From: Persephonella hydrogeniphila
GTDB lineage: Bacteria; Aquificota; Aquificia; Aquificales; Hydrogenothermaceae
DNA length: 64,000 bases
Assembly (NCBI RefSeq): GCF_900215515.1
Contig: NZ_OBEI01000001.1
Span: 1 to 64,000, forward strand
Direction of reading: 5' to 3'
In this document: positions 7,914 through 17,441 of the stretch, in pieces
Layout of the letters: the number at the start of each line of letters is the position of its first letter
Numbering within the stretch: position 1 is the stretch's first letter
The notes under the pieces: model-generated
What the model saw: only the letters and a program-made list of their open reading frames with translations
Database searches by the model: none
Told to the model about the DNA's origin: nothing
Made by a program: the position numbers and the translations under genes

Positions 7914-7970
7914 ATATAATATCTTAAAACTGGTTATAATATATAATCTGTTTGTTAAATAGAGGTATTA

Positions 7971-9287
7971 ATGGAGATTTTTGCGGTAGGGTTAAATTAT
8001 AAAACGGCTCCGGTAGAGGTCAGGGAAAAACTTGCTATATCAGAAGATAATTATCCTGATATATTAGACAGGATAAACAGAATACCTACAGTATTTGAAA
8101 GCTGTATACTATCAACCTGCAACAGGGTTGAAATTTACGGAATTTCAGACAATCCAGAAGAGTCTTATTCCGATATACTGAAAATCCTTTCTTCTTATTC
8201 AGGACTAAAAGTTGAAGAACTGAAAAAGCATGTTTTTCTGTATACAGACAAGGACGCGATAAGACATATCTTCAATGTATCATCAAGCCTTGATTCAATG
8301 GTAATCGGAGAACCTCAGATAGTCTGTCAGTTCAAAGATTCTTTTACAAAAGCCAGAGAACTTAAAACAGTAAAGCATGTAATGACAAGGCTTTTTGATA
8401 AAGCAATGAATGTATCTAAAAAAATCAGAACTTCTACAGGAATCAGTAAAAGAGCCGTATCTATAAGTTATGCCGCTATAGAGCTTGCAAAAAAAATATT
8501 TGGAGACCTTACAGACAAAAATGTGCTCCTGCTTGGTGCGGGAGAGATGGCAGAGCTTGCAGCAAGACATCTGGCATCTTCCGGTGTGAAACATATTTTT
8601 GTGTCTAACAGAACCTTTGAGAAGGCTGTACAGCTTGCTGATGAATTTGGAGGTTCTGCCATCAGATTTAACAAGTTTTTCGAGTTTTTACCTGAAGCAG
8701 ATATCATCATAGTTTCCACAGGAGCAAAAGAGCCTATTTTGAGAAAGGAGCATTTTAAAAACATAGATAAAGAAAGACACGGAAAACCGGTTTTTATAAT
8801 TGATATATCTGTTCCCAGAAATGTTTCTGATGATGTTAATGAGCTTGAAAATGTGTTCCTTTACAATATTGATGATCTTAAGATGGTTGTAGACAGGAAT
8901 TTAGAAGAGAGGAAGATAGCTGCAGAATCTGCAAAAATACTTATTGATGAAGAGGTGGCAAAATTTGATAGATGGTTAAAGCAGCTTCAGGTAAATCCTG
9001 TCATCGCAAAAGTTAGGAATTATGCTGATGAAATAAGGGAAGCTCAGCTGGAGAGATTATTCAGGGATATGCCTTATCTGAACGAAAAAGAGAGAGAGAA
9101 TATTGATCTTGCAGTCAGAGCTATAATAAACAAAATTCTGCATAGACCTACAATGTATATAAAAGACAGAGCTACAAAAGAGAACAGTGAGGTTTATATC
9201 AATATATTTGATGAGATGTTCAGTTCAAAATGGGATTTAAGAAGAAAGCTTAAATCTGAGAAAAAAGGCAAAAAAAGTGAGAAGTAA
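7971..9287 (+). CDS. hemA: Glutamyl-tRNA reductase
   Basis: A 438-aa enzyme for the first committed step of C5-pathway tetrapyrrole synthesis, reducing glutamyl-tRNA to glutamate-1-semialdehyde with NADPH. The catalytic cysteine is in [10 protein letters not shown] (Cys50), the glutamyl-recognition region reads [13 protein letters not shown], and the Rossmann motif is [16 protein letters not shown]. The dimerisation helices at the C-terminus are complete. A GAGG ribosome-binding site precedes the ATG. lptC begins inside its 3' end. Together with hemH at 27452 this indicates complete haem synthesis in the organism. Confidence 0.96.
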   Translation: MEIFAVGLNYKTAPVEVREKLAISEDNYPDILDRINRIPTVFESCILSTCNRVEIYGISDNPEESYSDILKILSSYSGLKVEELKKHVFLYTDKDAIRHIFNVSSSLDSMVIGEPQIVCQFKDSFTKARELKTVKHVMTRLFDKAMNVSKKIRTSTGISKRAVSISYAAIELAKKIFGDLTDKNVLLLGAGEMAELAARHLASSGVKHIFVSNRTFEKAVQLADEFGGSAIRFNKFFEFLPEADIIIVSTGAKEPILRKEHFKNIDKERHGKPVFIIDISVPRNVSDDVNELENVFLYNIDDLKMVVDRNLEERKIAAESAKILIDEEVAKFDRWLKQLQVNPVIAKVRNYADEIREAQLERLFRDMPYLNEKERENIDLAVRAIINKILHRPTMYIKDRATKENSEVYINIFDEMFSSKWDLRRKLKSEKKGKKSEK

Positions 9288-9789
9288 GATACTTTCTTAT
9301 ACCCTTGTTTTTTTTCTGCTAATTCTTCTTTTCAGTCAGATATCCCAGATTTATGAAAAATCCTATATAAAAAATGTAGAGTATGAGAGTGGTGAGATAG
9401 AAGATTTTATTCTGACTGGAATAAATACCGACAAGTATGTGATGTCCGGAAAAAGGATAAGAGAACAGAACAACAAATTTTTGATAGACGGGTTTAATCT
9501 GAGTTATATAAAAGGAGATGAAAACGTTTTTATAAAAGCTAAAAAGGGTATATACAGAACTGACAAAGATATTCTTGATCTTATAGGAGATGTTAAAATA
9601 ATTTCAAAGGATTTGTCTATTGATACACAGGTTCTCAAGATTTTTGTTAAAGAAAGAAGGGCTTTTAATACAGAGCCTGTAAAACTTTATTCTCAGAATA
9701 TGGAAACTTATGGGAATAATATTTTTATAAATCTGAAAACAGAACTGCTTAAATTAGAAAATGTTAAGACAGTGTACAGAGGTATGTAA
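9277..9789 (+). CDS. lptC: LptC-like LPS export protein
   Basis: A 170-aa bitopic protein with an N-terminal membrane anchor ([20 protein letters not shown]) and a periplasmic beta-jellyroll of LptC type ([20 protein letters not shown]). LptC passes lipopolysaccharide from the LptBFG transporter to LptA. It uses a GTG start overlapping hemA by 11 bases, and its stop shares bases with the lptA start (TAATG). Sequence similarity in this family is low; the lptA neighbour supports the call. Confidence 0.82.
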   Translation: MRSKILSYTLVFFLLILLFSQISQIYEKSYIKNVEYESGEIEDFILTGINTDKYVMSGKRIREQNNKFLIDGFNLSYIKGDENVFIKAKKGIYRTDKDILDLIGDVKIISKDLSIDTQVLKIFVKERRAFNTEPVKLYSQNMETYGNNIFINLKTELLKLENVKTVYRGM

Positions 9790-10250
9790 TGGTAAGAGTT
9801 TTTCTTATCTTTTTCCTGATTTTGGGATTTGCTTATGCTGAAAAATCAGAAAAACCTATAGTTATAGAAGCCGATACACTTGAGTATATAAAAAATAAAC
9901 AGATGATTTTGTATAAAGGAAATGTTGTAGTTAAAAAAGAGGATTTTACATTAAAATCAGATACATTGAAGATATTTTTAGACGAAAAAGGAGATATACA
10001 AAAAATTATTGCTCTGGGAGATGTGAGGTTCGTAAAAGGTAACAGAAAAGGAAAAAGCGACAGAGCAGAGTATTATAAAAATAAAAATTACATAATTCTT
10101 ATAGGCAATGCAGAACTCCAGCAGGATAATAATGTTATAGAAGGAGACGAAATTATTTACTATATAGATACAGAAAAGGCAGAAGTAATAGGGAAAAACA
10201 AAAGGGTTAGAACTATATTCTTTCCTGAAGAGAAAGGAAGTAAAAAATGA
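9789..10250 (+). CDS. lptA: LptA-like periplasmic LPS transport protein
   Basis: A 153-aa OstA/LptA-family protein with a signal peptide (VRVFLIFFLILGFAYA) and the classic repeats KPIVIEADTLEYIKNKQMIL and YKGNVVVKKEDFTLKSDTLK, which build the beta-jellyroll bridging the periplasm for lipopolysaccharide. Start and stop overlap both neighbours (TAATG and ATGA), consistent with one transcript from hemA to aroA. lptB is not in the window. Confidence 0.9.
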   Translation: MVRVFLIFFLILGFAYAEKSEKPIVIEADTLEYIKNKQMILYKGNVVVKKEDFTLKSDTLKIFLDEKGDIQKIIALGDVRFVKGNRKGKSDRAEYYKNKNYIILIGNAELQQDNNVIEGDEIIYYIDTEKAEVIGKNKRVRTIFFPEEKGSKK

Positions 10251-11173
10251 CATACCTTGAGTTTTTTGGGCTTAAAGAAGATCCTTTTAAAATAACCCCA
10301 GATTACAGATATTTTTATCCTTCCAAATCCCACAGGATAGCAGAAAATTTACTTAAATATGTTGTTACCCATGGAGAAGGCTTCTGTGTTATCATCGGAG
10401 AACCGGGAACAGGTAAAACAACAGTAGTAAGAAAATTTATAAACTCTTTGTCAGATGACATTATATATGCCCTTATACTGACACCGAAACTTGAACCAGA
10501 AGAATTTCTGAAAGTTGTTCTTGATGATCTTGGTGTGCATATAGAGGCAGACTCAAAACATGATCTATTAAAAAAGTTTAGGGAGTTTTTAGAAAAAAAG
10601 GTTTCAGAAGGAAAAAAAGTTTTGATAATTGTTGACGAGGCTCAAAACCTTCCTGAAGAAACACTTGAAGAGCTAAGACTTTTATCTAACCTTGAAACAG
10701 CGAATGAGAAGCTGGTTCAGATAATACTATTAGGACAGCCTGAGTTAGATGAAAAGCTAAAACTTCCACAGCTCAGACAGCTTAATCAGAGGATAACCAA
10801 TAAAATAAAGCTTATGCCTCTTACCGAAGATGAAACATTCAGATACATTTACCACAGGCTCGCTGTAGCTGGAAAGGGAAATATAAAATTTAAAGATTCT
10901 GCCATAAAAAAGATACATAAATACTCAAAGGGAATACCGAGAGTAATAAATATTCTGGCATCAAGATCGTTGATGTCTGCATTTATGACAGGATCCTTTG
11001 TTATAAAACCAGAAAATGTAGACGCTGCAAAAGAAACATTAAATCCAGATATTGTTTTAAACAGTTCAATTGATTACTTTACAAAGGGGAAACTTCTTAT
11101 ATACTCGTTGATTATAGCCAACCTAATAGGTATTATGTATTTACTCTATAGATTAATGTATACAGAGGGTTAG
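10247..11173 (+). CDS. ExeA/GspA-like AAA ATPase with C-terminal membrane anchor
   Basis: A 308-aa P-loop ATPase. The N-terminal YLEFFGLKEDPFKITPDYRY is the hallmark of ExeA/GspA-type ATPases. Walker A is GEPGTGKTT (residues 51-59), Walker B is VLIIVDEAQNL, and a GQPELDEKL sensor region follows. A hydrophobic segment near the C-terminus (LLIYSLIIANLIGIMYLLYR) would anchor it in the inner membrane. Unlike ExeA it has no peptidoglycan-binding domain. Located between lptA and aroA with overlapping ends. It may help assemble an envelope complex or a type II/IV pilus-like system; the target is not shown by context. Confidence 0.85.
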   Translation: MTYLEFFGLKEDPFKITPDYRYFYPSKSHRIAENLLKYVVTHGEGFCVIIGEPGTGKTTVVRKFINSLSDDIIYALILTPKLEPEEFLKVVLDDLGVHIEADSKHDLLKKFREFLEKKVSEGKKVLIIVDEAQNLPEETLEELRLLSNLETANEKLVQIILLGQPELDEKLKLPQLRQLNQRITNKIKLMPLTEDETFRYIYHRLAVAGKGNIKFKDSAIKKIHKYSKGIPRVINILASRSLMSAFMTGSFVIKPENVDAAKETLNPDIVLNSSIDYFTKGKLLIYSLIIANLIGIMYLLYRLMYTEG

Positions 11174-12472
11174 ATGGAAAAGGAGATACATAAAGTTCGT
11201 TCTATAAAGGGGATCTTAAGGGTTCCGTCAGATAAATCCATATCCCACAGATCGATTATTCTTACCTCTATGGCTAATGGTATCAGCACAGTAAGAAACT
11301 TTCTAAAAGCTGGAGACACTCTTACCACTGTTAATGTGTACAGAAAGTTGGGGATAAAGATAGAAGAAGATAAAGGGGTTATCAAAGTACACGGTAAAGG
11401 TCTAAAGGGTTTTAAAGAGCCTGAAGATGTGCTTGATATGGGAAATTCTGGAACAACAACAAGACTTTCTTTAGGTGTCCTTGCTGGTCAGAAGATTTTT
11501 GCTGTTTTGACAGGAGATGAAAGTCTTAGAAAAAGACCTATGAAAAGAGTAGCAGAACCACTTAGACAGATGAACGCATTAATAGACGGGAGAAAAGGAG
11601 GAGAACTTCTTCCTTTATCTGTAAGGGGTTCAGATCTAAAAGGTATTAAATTTTTTAATGAGAAGGCAAGTGCACAGGTAAAATCTGCGCTACTAATAGC
11701 TGGTTTAAATGCTGAAGGAAATACAACTGTCGAAGAGAGTTATAAATCCAGAGATCATACAGAAAAGATGCTTAAAGCTATGGGGGCTGATATACAGATT
11801 AAAGAAGGAAATATATACTCTGTTAGTGTAAACAGAACAGAAAAACTGTTTCCAGTAGATATAGAAGTTCCTGCAGATCCTTCTTCTGCTGCATTTTTTG
11901 CTGCAGCTGCAGCTATAGTACCTGATTCAGAGATTGTACTGAAAGATGTGCTTGTAAATCCTACAAGAGATGGATTTTTCAGAAAGCTAAAAGAAATGGG
12001 AGCCGATATAGAGTATACAAATGTGAGGGAAAAAACAGGAGAGCCTGTTGCAGATATAATAGTGAGGTATTCTCCTTATTTAAAATCTGTAAAAGTTTCA
12101 AAAAAAGAAATACCTTCCATGGTAGACGAAATTCCTGTCCTTGCGATAGTTGCAACACAGGCAGAAGGAGAAACAGTTATAACCGGAGCATCAGAACTCA
12201 GGGTAAAGGAAAGTGATAGAATAAAAGCTGTAGTAGAAAATCTTAAAAAAATAGGAATTGAAGCTGTAGAACTTGATGATGGAATGATAATTAAAGGAAA
12301 ACAGAAAATTAAAGGTGGGTATGTTGACAGCTTTAAAGATCACCGGATAGCTATGGCTTTTAGTATTCTTGGTCTCATAGCTGAAGAAGGAATAAAGATA
12401 AAAGATGCAGACTGTGCGTATATTTCTTATCCTGAATTTTTTGAGCATTTACAGAATGTAGTTCAGAAGTAG
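11174..12472 (+). CDS. aroA: 3-phosphoshikimate 1-carboxyvinyltransferase (EPSP synthase)
   Basis: A 432-aa shikimate-pathway enzyme joining PEP to shikimate-3-phosphate. The N-terminal VPSDKSISHRSIIL motif, the DMGNSGTTTRL loop, KRPMKRVAEPLRQMNA, and the C-terminal KESDRIKA and DSFKDHRIAMAFSI motifs are all present. Its ATG directly follows the TAG of the ATPase gene. It ends one base before the stop of the convergent lptF/G gene. Confidence 0.97.
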   Translation: MEKEIHKVRSIKGILRVPSDKSISHRSIILTSMANGISTVRNFLKAGDTLTTVNVYRKLGIKIEEDKGVIKVHGKGLKGFKEPEDVLDMGNSGTTTRLSLGVLAGQKIFAVLTGDESLRKRPMKRVAEPLRQMNALIDGRKGGELLPLSVRGSDLKGIKFFNEKASAQVKSALLIAGLNAEGNTTVEESYKSRDHTEKMLKAMGADIQIKEGNIYSVSVNRTEKLFPVDIEVPADPSSAAFFAAAAAIVPDSEIVLKDVLVNPTRDGFFRKLKEMGADIEYTNVREKTGEPVADIIVRYSPYLKSVKVSKKEIPSMVDEIPVLAIVATQAEGETVITGASELRVKESDRIKAVVENLKKIGIEAVELDDGMIIKGKQKIKGGYVDSFKDHRIAMAFSILGLIAEEGIKIKDADCAYISYPEFFEHLQNVVQK

Positions 12473-13495
12473 TTATCTTTTTTTGTAAAAATATGCTGTT
12501 AGAATTCCAAAATAAATAATAAGCATTACACCGTATATAACAGGGTTTATGCTTCCTTTCTGGATAAGCTTAATAAAGTATGTGTTCATCACAAGATAAA
12601 GAATGGATATAATTACAGCAATACTTATAAGTGTATCTCTGCTCTTATACAGCTGAATTCCCATAAAAAAACCAAGAACTCCTACAAAAACAAAGGGAAT
12701 ACCGTAAAAAGCTCTGTCTGTCAGAACAGCTAAAGCTCTGTTTTTCAATTTTCTATTTTCTTTTATTATTTTAAGGAGTATTTTATTCTCAAGATCTTCA
12801 AATTCGTATTTCTTTATATACTTCACATCCAATACAAATCTGTACTTTTCAAACTTAAGAAGATTAAAACCATCTTGGGAAGGAAGCTGTATATACCCAT
12901 TTTTCAAGATTAATCTGTTATCTGAAAAATTAGCTTCTTCTGCTGTTATTGTTACTCTTTTTTTTCTATTGTGTATAAAAATATATCTCATTCTATTTTC
13001 ATCTTTTTCATGAACATAAATAGTGATATCGTCAGATAATTTCATAAAGTTTTTCTCAACAATAGAGTCTAAGATATGCTTTTTCACATTTAGAGTTATA
13101 AACTGTGCTCTTTCTCTATTTGCATAGGGTACCACTATAAAACTGATAAAGATTGAAAGTATGAAAAACAGAATAGATACAAAAAAAACAGGATATAGGA
13201 GCTGTTTTTTACTGACCCCTGAAGAGTATATGGCGTATATTTCCCGATTTTCTCTTATGGTATAACCTACTATAACTGCAGCTATAAAAAAACCAAATAA
13301 CAGCTGATATTTCAAAAAGGAAAGGTTAACAAAAATCAGAATTTGGAAAAATTTAATGATACCTGCGTGGTACAGAATAGAAGGAAGATGTAAAAGCTGC
13401 GAGGATACAATAATAACTGAGAAAAAGCCTACCAGTATGAAAAAATATTTAATAATATTAAAACTCAGGTATCTGTAAAGGATTTTCATAGACAA
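12473..13495 (-). CDS. LptF/LptG family permease
   Basis: A 340-aa YjgP/YjgQ-family inner-membrane protein. The family forms the membrane part of the lipopolysaccharide exporter LptBFG. Three N-terminal helices, a periplasmic beta-rich domain (about residues 130-240) and three C-terminal helices are visible; FFIAAVIVGYTIRENREIYA is the characteristic cytoplasmic coupling segment. Only one such gene is in the window, so whether it is LptF or LptG is open. It converges on the aroA operon, which carries lptC and lptA. Confidence 0.87.
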   Translation of the reverse strand: MSMKILYRYLSFNIIKYFFILVGFFSVIIVSSQLLHLPSILYHAGIIKFFQILIFVNLSFLKYQLLFGFFIAAVIVGYTIRENREIYAIYSSGVSKKQLLYPVFFVSILFFILSIFISFIVVPYANRERAQFITLNVKKHILDSIVEKNFMKLSDDITIYVHEKDENRMRYIFIHNRKKRVTITAEEANFSDNRLILKNGYIQLPSQDGFNLLKFEKYRFVLDVKYIKKYEFEDLENKILLKIIKENRKLKNRALAVLTDRAFYGIPFVFVGVLGFFMGIQLYKSRDTLISIAVIISILYLVMNTYFIKLIQKGSINPVIYGVMLIIYFGILTAYFYKKR

Positions 13496-13508
13496 GATTT
13501 TAACATAA

Positions 13509-14474
13509 TTACCTGGTCATTTTTCTTATATGCTCTTTATAATTCTCAGAAAAAATATGCCTCTTACCGTCTTTAGAAAAGAAGTACAGATAATCTGTCT
13601 TTTTGTAATGCACAACTGATTTCAGAGTCTCTATAGAAAAACTTGATATAGGCGTTGGAGGGAGCCCTTTATAGAGGTATGTGTTGTAAGGAGAATTTAT
13701 ACCCATATTCTTTTTGGTTAGATTTCCATTCCACACTCCAGATAGTTTGAGGGCGTATATCACTGTAGGGTCTATCTGGAGTTTCATATTTTTTCTCAGT
13801 CTGTTTATTATTACTCCTGCTATTATAGGTTTCTCTTCTAAAATAGATGTCTCCTTCTCAACTAAAGATGCTATTATCATTATCTGGTATGGGGATAAAC
13901 CGTTTACACCTGCTTTTTCTAAAATGGGAGTATATTTCTTTTTGAAGACCTGTAAAAAAGTCTCAACAATTTCTGTTATATCTGGATTTTTTCTGAAAAA
14001 GTAAGTTTCTGGAGGAAAGTATCCCTCAAATGAATCTCCTTCTAATTTATACCTTTTCAGATTTTTTTTGTCAAAAACAAAGCTGTAAAAGATCCCTTTT
14101 TTTATAAAACCTTCCCTTTCTAACTTTTTTCCAATATCAAGTAGATCTTCCCCGGGAATAATAGTAAATCTGAATAACCTCTCCTTTCCTCTGTATAAAA
14201 CCTCCCACACATCTTTTATGCTGAGAGAACCTTCAAATCTATAATAACCGTACTTTAAAGGTTTATTTTTTATCCTTGAGTACAGTTCAAAAACTGTTTT
14301 GTTTTTTATTACTCTGTTTTTTTTGAGAATTTCTCCTATCTCTTCAATAGTGCTTCCTTTTGGAATGTATATCTCTGTTGGTTCTATAAACTCTTTTTTG
14401 CTTACTTGAATATACAAAGATGCGCCAATAGAAAGAAAAATGGCGGCTAAAAAAAATAAAAAATATCTGATCAT
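13509..14474 (-). CDS. mltG: Endolytic murein transglycosylase
   Basis: A 321-aa YceG/MltG-family protein with a single N-terminal membrane helix (YFLFFLAAIFLSIGASLYI), a LysM-like region (EIYIPKGSTIEEIGEILKKN) and the catalytic part with IIASLVEKETSILEEKPIIA, which supplies the catalytic Glu, and LQIDPTVIYAL. It cuts nascent glycan strands and sets their length. Overlaps ruvX by four bases, a pairing common in bacteria. Confidence 0.93.
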   Translation of the reverse strand: MIRYFLFFLAAIFLSIGASLYIQVSKKEFIEPTEIYIPKGSTIEEIGEILKKNRVIKNKTVFELYSRIKNKPLKYGYYRFEGSLSIKDVWEVLYRGKERLFRFTIIPGEDLLDIGKKLEREGFIKKGIFYSFVFDKKNLKRYKLEGDSFEGYFPPETYFFRKNPDITEIVETFLQVFKKKYTPILEKAGVNGLSPYQIMIIASLVEKETSILEEKPIIAGVIINRLRKNMKLQIDPTVIYALKLSGVWNGNLTKKNMGINSPYNTYLYKGLPPTPISSFSIETLKSVVHYKKTDYLYFFSKDGKRHIFSENYKEHIRKMTR

Positions 14475-14890
14475 TGTATCTGGGTACTGTCAAGGTATGT
14501 TTTGAGAATGTAAACAGCAGAAACAGAGTCTATCTTTTGTTTTCTTTTGGATTTTTTTGTCGTTTCCCTAAGCTGTCTTTCTGCCAGTGCAGTGGTAAAT
14601 CTTTCATCAACAAATTTTATCTCTATATCAGGCAGATATTCCTTGAGCTTCTGTGCAAATTTTCTAGTTTTTTTAGCCTGTTCTCCTTCTTCTCCTTTCA
14701 AAGTTAGAGGAAGTCCTATAACTACTGTTCCTATCTGATAATTATCTACAATATCCCTGATCTTTTCAAAGACTTTCTTATCTTTCTCAATAGCAGGTAG
14801 TGGATTGGCAGAAATACCAAGGGGGTCACTGTAAGCGACCCCTATCCTTTTATCTCCTACATCAAGCGCAAGAACTCTTTTTTTCATCAA
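14471..14890 (-). CDS. ruvX: RuvX/YqgF putative pre-16S rRNA nuclease
   Basis: A 139-aa RNase H-fold protein. The conserved acidic positions are seen in LALDVGDKRIGVAYSD, VVIGLPLTLKGEEG and VDERFTTALAE. The family is linked to 16S rRNA 5'-end maturation and was first proposed as a Holliday junction resolvase. Overlaps mltG downstream and the DUF2892 gene upstream by four bases each. Confidence 0.93.
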   Translation of the reverse strand: MMKKRVLALDVGDKRIGVAYSDPLGISANPLPAIEKDKKVFEKIRDIVDNYQIGTVVIGLPLTLKGEEGEQAKKTRKFAQKLKEYLPDIEIKFVDERFTTALAERQLRETTKKSKRKQKIDSVSAVYILKTYLDSTQIQ

Positions 14891-15084
14891 GCCGGTTCAC
14901 ATTCCTCACATCTTGATGAAATACCAGCAAGTTTATAGAGTGGGCAGTAAGCTATAACAGCTGTAAACAGGAGAATAAAACCGAAAACCTCAGCGATCAC
15001 AAAAGCTCCACCTTTTTCAATACCAAGCCATATTAGGATAACCCCCACGATAACTCTAACCACTGCGTCCCAAAAACCCATCAT
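14887..15084 (-). CDS. DUF2892 small membrane protein
   Basis: A 65-aa protein with two hydrophobic helices around GVILIWLGIEKGGAFVIAEV and FGFILLFTAVIAYCPLYKLA, the DUF2892 pattern (YgaP C-terminal-like). The ending YCPLYKLAGISSRCEEC carries three further cysteines after the family's CPLY motif, suggesting a metal or thiol role. Lies between leuC and ruvX in a tight operon. Confidence 0.82.
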   Translation of the reverse strand: MMGFWDAVVRVIVGVILIWLGIEKGGAFVIAEVFGFILLFTAVIAYCPLYKLAGISSRCEECEPA

Positions 15085-15105
15085 TTTGCTACCCTCCTGA
15101 TATTT

Positions 15106-16392
15106 TTAAACTGTTACCTCTGCCTTTGTGCCCATTACTTCTTCAGGGTGGGCTATTCTTCCTAATACAGCAGATGCAGCGGCAACAGCTGGTCCTGCCA
15201 AATATACTTCACTGTTAGGATGTCCCATTCTTCCTGTGAAGTTTCTGTTTGATGTAGATACACACACTTCTCCTTCAGCAAGAATTCCCATATGTCCACC
15301 GAGACATGGACCACATGTCGACGTGCTTATCAAACATCCAGCGTCTGCAAGTATCTCAAGAATTCCCTCGTGGAGAGCCTGCTTATAAGTTCTATCGGAA
15401 GCAGGTATAACAATACATCTGACATCAGGATGTACTTTTCTTCCTTTAAGGATCTGTGCAGCTATTCTCAGATCTGTTATTCTTCCGTTTGTACAGGAAC
15501 CTATAAAAACCTGATTTATAGGCTTTCCTGCAACTTCAGATACAGGTTTCACATTGGAAGGGAGATTAGGAGCTGCAACAACAGGTTCTATCTTTGATGC
15601 ATCAAACTCATACTCACAGCAGTATTTTGCGTCTTTATCGGCTTTTATCATTCTTAAAGGTCTGTCTGTTTTATCCTTCAACCATTCAAGAACTTTCTCA
15701 TCTGCTTCCATTATTGCATTTTTTCCACCGGCTTCTATAGCCATGTTTGTTATGGTAAGTCTTTCTTCTACAGGTAGTTCTTTAATCGCTTCTCCGTGAT
15801 ATTCCATGGCTCTGTAGAGAGCTCCATCAACTCCAATCTCTCCAATTACGGTCAGTACGAAATCTTTACCTCCAACCCATTTCTGTCTTTTTCCGTAAAA
15901 TGTAAACTTCATTGTTTCAGGAACTTTCAGCCATGTCTCACCTGTTGCAAATATATAGGCTATATCTGTTGAACCTACACCAGTTGAAAATGCACCGAGG
16001 GCTCCATAAGTACATGTATGGGAATCAGCTCCCATTACAAGATCTCCCGGAACGATAAATCCCTTCTCCGGAAGAATTGTATGCATAACTCCCGAGTCTT
16101 GACCTTCAAAGTAGTTCTTTATTCCCATTTTTTTTGCGAAATCTCTGGATATTTTTATCTGTTGAGCAGATAAAATATCTTTTGGAGGAAAAAAGTGATC
16201 CATAACCAGGGCTATTTTATCAGGATCATGCACCCTATCTATTCCATATTTTTCTAACTGTTTAATCGCGAGAGGTGCTGTTATATCATTGGCTATTGCC
16301 AGATCTACCTTCACAGTGACCAGTTCTCCAGCCTCTACAAAATCTCTTCCTGCATGTTCTGCAAGTATTTTTTCTGTAAGTGTCATTCCCAT
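15106..16392 (-). CDS. leuC: 3-isopropylmalate dehydratase large subunit (archaeal-type LeuC)
   Basis: A 428-aa aconitase-superfamily protein of the shorter LeuC/HacA type found in archaea and Aquificales. [4Fe-4S] ligands are in FIGSCTNGR and STCGPCLGGHMG. ADSHTCTYGALGAFSTGVGS and SNRNFTGRMGHP are further signatures. It isomerises isopropylmalate in leucine synthesis with a separate small subunit, LeuD, not in this window. A close relative acting on homoaconitate or citramalate-derived substrates cannot be excluded. A GGAGGA ribosome-binding site precedes the ATG. Confidence 0.88.
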   Translation of the reverse strand: MGMTLTEKILAEHAGRDFVEAGELVTVKVDLAIANDITAPLAIKQLEKYGIDRVHDPDKIALVMDHFFPPKDILSAQQIKISRDFAKKMGIKNYFEGQDSGVMHTILPEKGFIVPGDLVMGADSHTCTYGALGAFSTGVGSTDIAYIFATGETWLKVPETMKFTFYGKRQKWVGGKDFVLTVIGEIGVDGALYRAMEYHGEAIKELPVEERLTITNMAIEAGGKNAIMEADEKVLEWLKDKTDRPLRMIKADKDAKYCCEYEFDASKIEPVVAAPNLPSNVKPVSEVAGKPINQVFIGSCTNGRITDLRIAAQILKGRKVHPDVRCIVIPASDRTYKQALHEGILEILADAGCLISTSTCGPCLGGHMGILAEGEVCVSTSNRNFTGRMGHPNSEVYLAGPAVAAASAVLGRIAHPEEVMGTKAEVTV

Positions 16393-16473
16393 TTAAATCT
16401 TCCTCCTGCATCATTTTTAATAAAAAATTAGATATATATTTTAAACTTTTTTATGATTAATTACATCAAAGAT

Positions 16474-16501
16474 TTGCAAATCCGTTAAAATGTCATATAA
16501 T
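16474..16501 (+). promoter_or_regulatory. Promoter for tRNA-Ser, SRP RNA and the downstream regulator
   Basis: TTGCAA at 16474-16479, a 16-base spacer, then TATAAT at 16496-16501, ending 15 bases before the tRNA. There is no obvious terminator before the regulator gene, so transcription may continue into it. Confidence 0.6.
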
Positions 16502-16516
16502 TTTAAAGCCTGAAAC

Positions 16517-16607
16517 GGATGGGTGCCCGAGCGGCCGAAGGGGCAGCACTGGAAATGCTGTGTACCGTTTATCGGTACCGTGGGTTCAAATCCCACCCCA
16601 TCCGCCA
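16517..16607 (+). tRNA. tRNA-Ser (GGA)
   Basis: A class II tRNA with a 7-bp acceptor stem (GGATGGG/CCCATCC), anticodon stem CAGCA/TGCTG enclosing CTGGAAA (anticodon GGA), a long variable arm with stem GTACCG/CGGTAC, T arm GTGGG-TTCAAAT-CCCAC, discriminator G and an encoded CCA. It reads UCC and UCU serine codons. Confidence 0.97.
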
Positions 16608-16627
16608 TGAGAGTTTAGAATAAAATT

Positions 16628-16722
16628 GCCGGGTCCCTCCGGGTAGGGACTGGTGAACCCCGCCAGGCCCGGAAGGGAGCAACGGTAAGCCAGAATCCCT
16701 ACGCCGGTAGGGGGTGCCCGGT
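16628..16722 (+). ncRNA. ffs: Small bacterial SRP RNA (4.5S)
   Basis: A hairpin of about 95 nt with the universal domain IV: asymmetric loop GTGAACC..., apical GGAAGGGAGCA and AACGGTAAG. The ends GCCGGGTCCC and GGGTGCCCGG pair. This RNA binds Ffh and targets nascent membrane proteins. It starts 20 bases after tRNA-Ser and ends 21 bases before the regulator ATG. Confidence 0.96.
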
Positions 16723-16743
16723 TTAACAATATTGAGGGGAAAT

Positions 16744-17421
16744 ATGAGCCTCATTTATGTTGTTGAAGATGACGAAGATATCAATGATCTCCTTGTTTAC
16801 AATCTGAAAAAAGAAAATTTTCAGGTAAAACCTTTTTTGAACAGTGTACAGGCTTTAAAAGAGATCCAGAAAAACCCGCCAGACTTGATTCTACTTGATA
16901 TAATGCTTCCAGATATGGATGGTCTCGAGCTGTGTAAGAAAATCAGGTCTAATCGGGAAACAGAACATATACCGATAATTATGATAACGGCAAAAAGTAC
17001 AGAGATTGACAAAATAGTTGGTCTTGAACTTGGTGCAGATGATTATATAACAAAGCCTTTTTCGATAAAGGAAGTTGTTGCAAGGATAAGGGCTATTTTA
17101 AGAAGATCAAAGGGAGTTAAAAATCCTGGAAGAATAAAGATAAAAGGGATAGAGGTTTTCCCTGAAAAATTTGAGATAAAAGTGGATGGGGAACCGGTAA
17201 ATCTAACTTCTAAGGAATTTAAACTTTTTATGCTTTTACTGAGCTCTGAAAATAGAGTTTTAAGTAGAGAAGAAATACTTGCTAAAGTATGGGAAGGAGA
17301 GTTTGATGTTTATGACAGAACTGTTGATGTTCATATAAAAAAACTAAGGGATAAGCTGGCACCCTACGGAAATCTTATAGAAACAGTAAGAGGAATAGGG
17401 TACAGATTGAAAACAGATTAA
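16744..17421 (+). CDS. PhoB/OmpR-family response regulator
   Basis: A 225-aa receiver plus winged-helix regulator. The acidic pocket EDDED (residues 8-12), the phospho-acceptor Asp52 in LILLDIMLPDMDG, MITAKS and the YITKPFS lysine are intact. The DNA-binding part has VNLTSKEFKLFMLLLS and RTVDVHIKKLRDKL. I place the start at the ATG preceded by GAGGGGAAAT; a longer in-frame start at 16714 would lie in the SRP RNA. No histidine kinase gene is adjacent. Confidence 0.94.
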   Translation: MSLIYVVEDDEDINDLLVYNLKKENFQVKPFLNSVQALKEIQKNPPDLILLDIMLPDMDGLELCKKIRSNRETEHIPIIMITAKSTEIDKIVGLELGADDYITKPFSIKEVVARIRAILRRSKGVKNPGRIKIKGIEVFPEKFEIKVDGEPVNLTSKEFKLFMLLLSSENRVLSREEILAKVWEGEFDVYDRTVDVHIKKLRDKLAPYGNLIETVRGIGYRLKTD

Positions 17422-17441
17422 ACCACAATTAAACTAATCCT

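Noticed and set aside
16714-16743. Earlier start for the response regulator
   Set aside because: It lies within the SRP RNA and would add ten residues foreign to receiver domains; the ATG at 16744 has a good ribosome-binding site.
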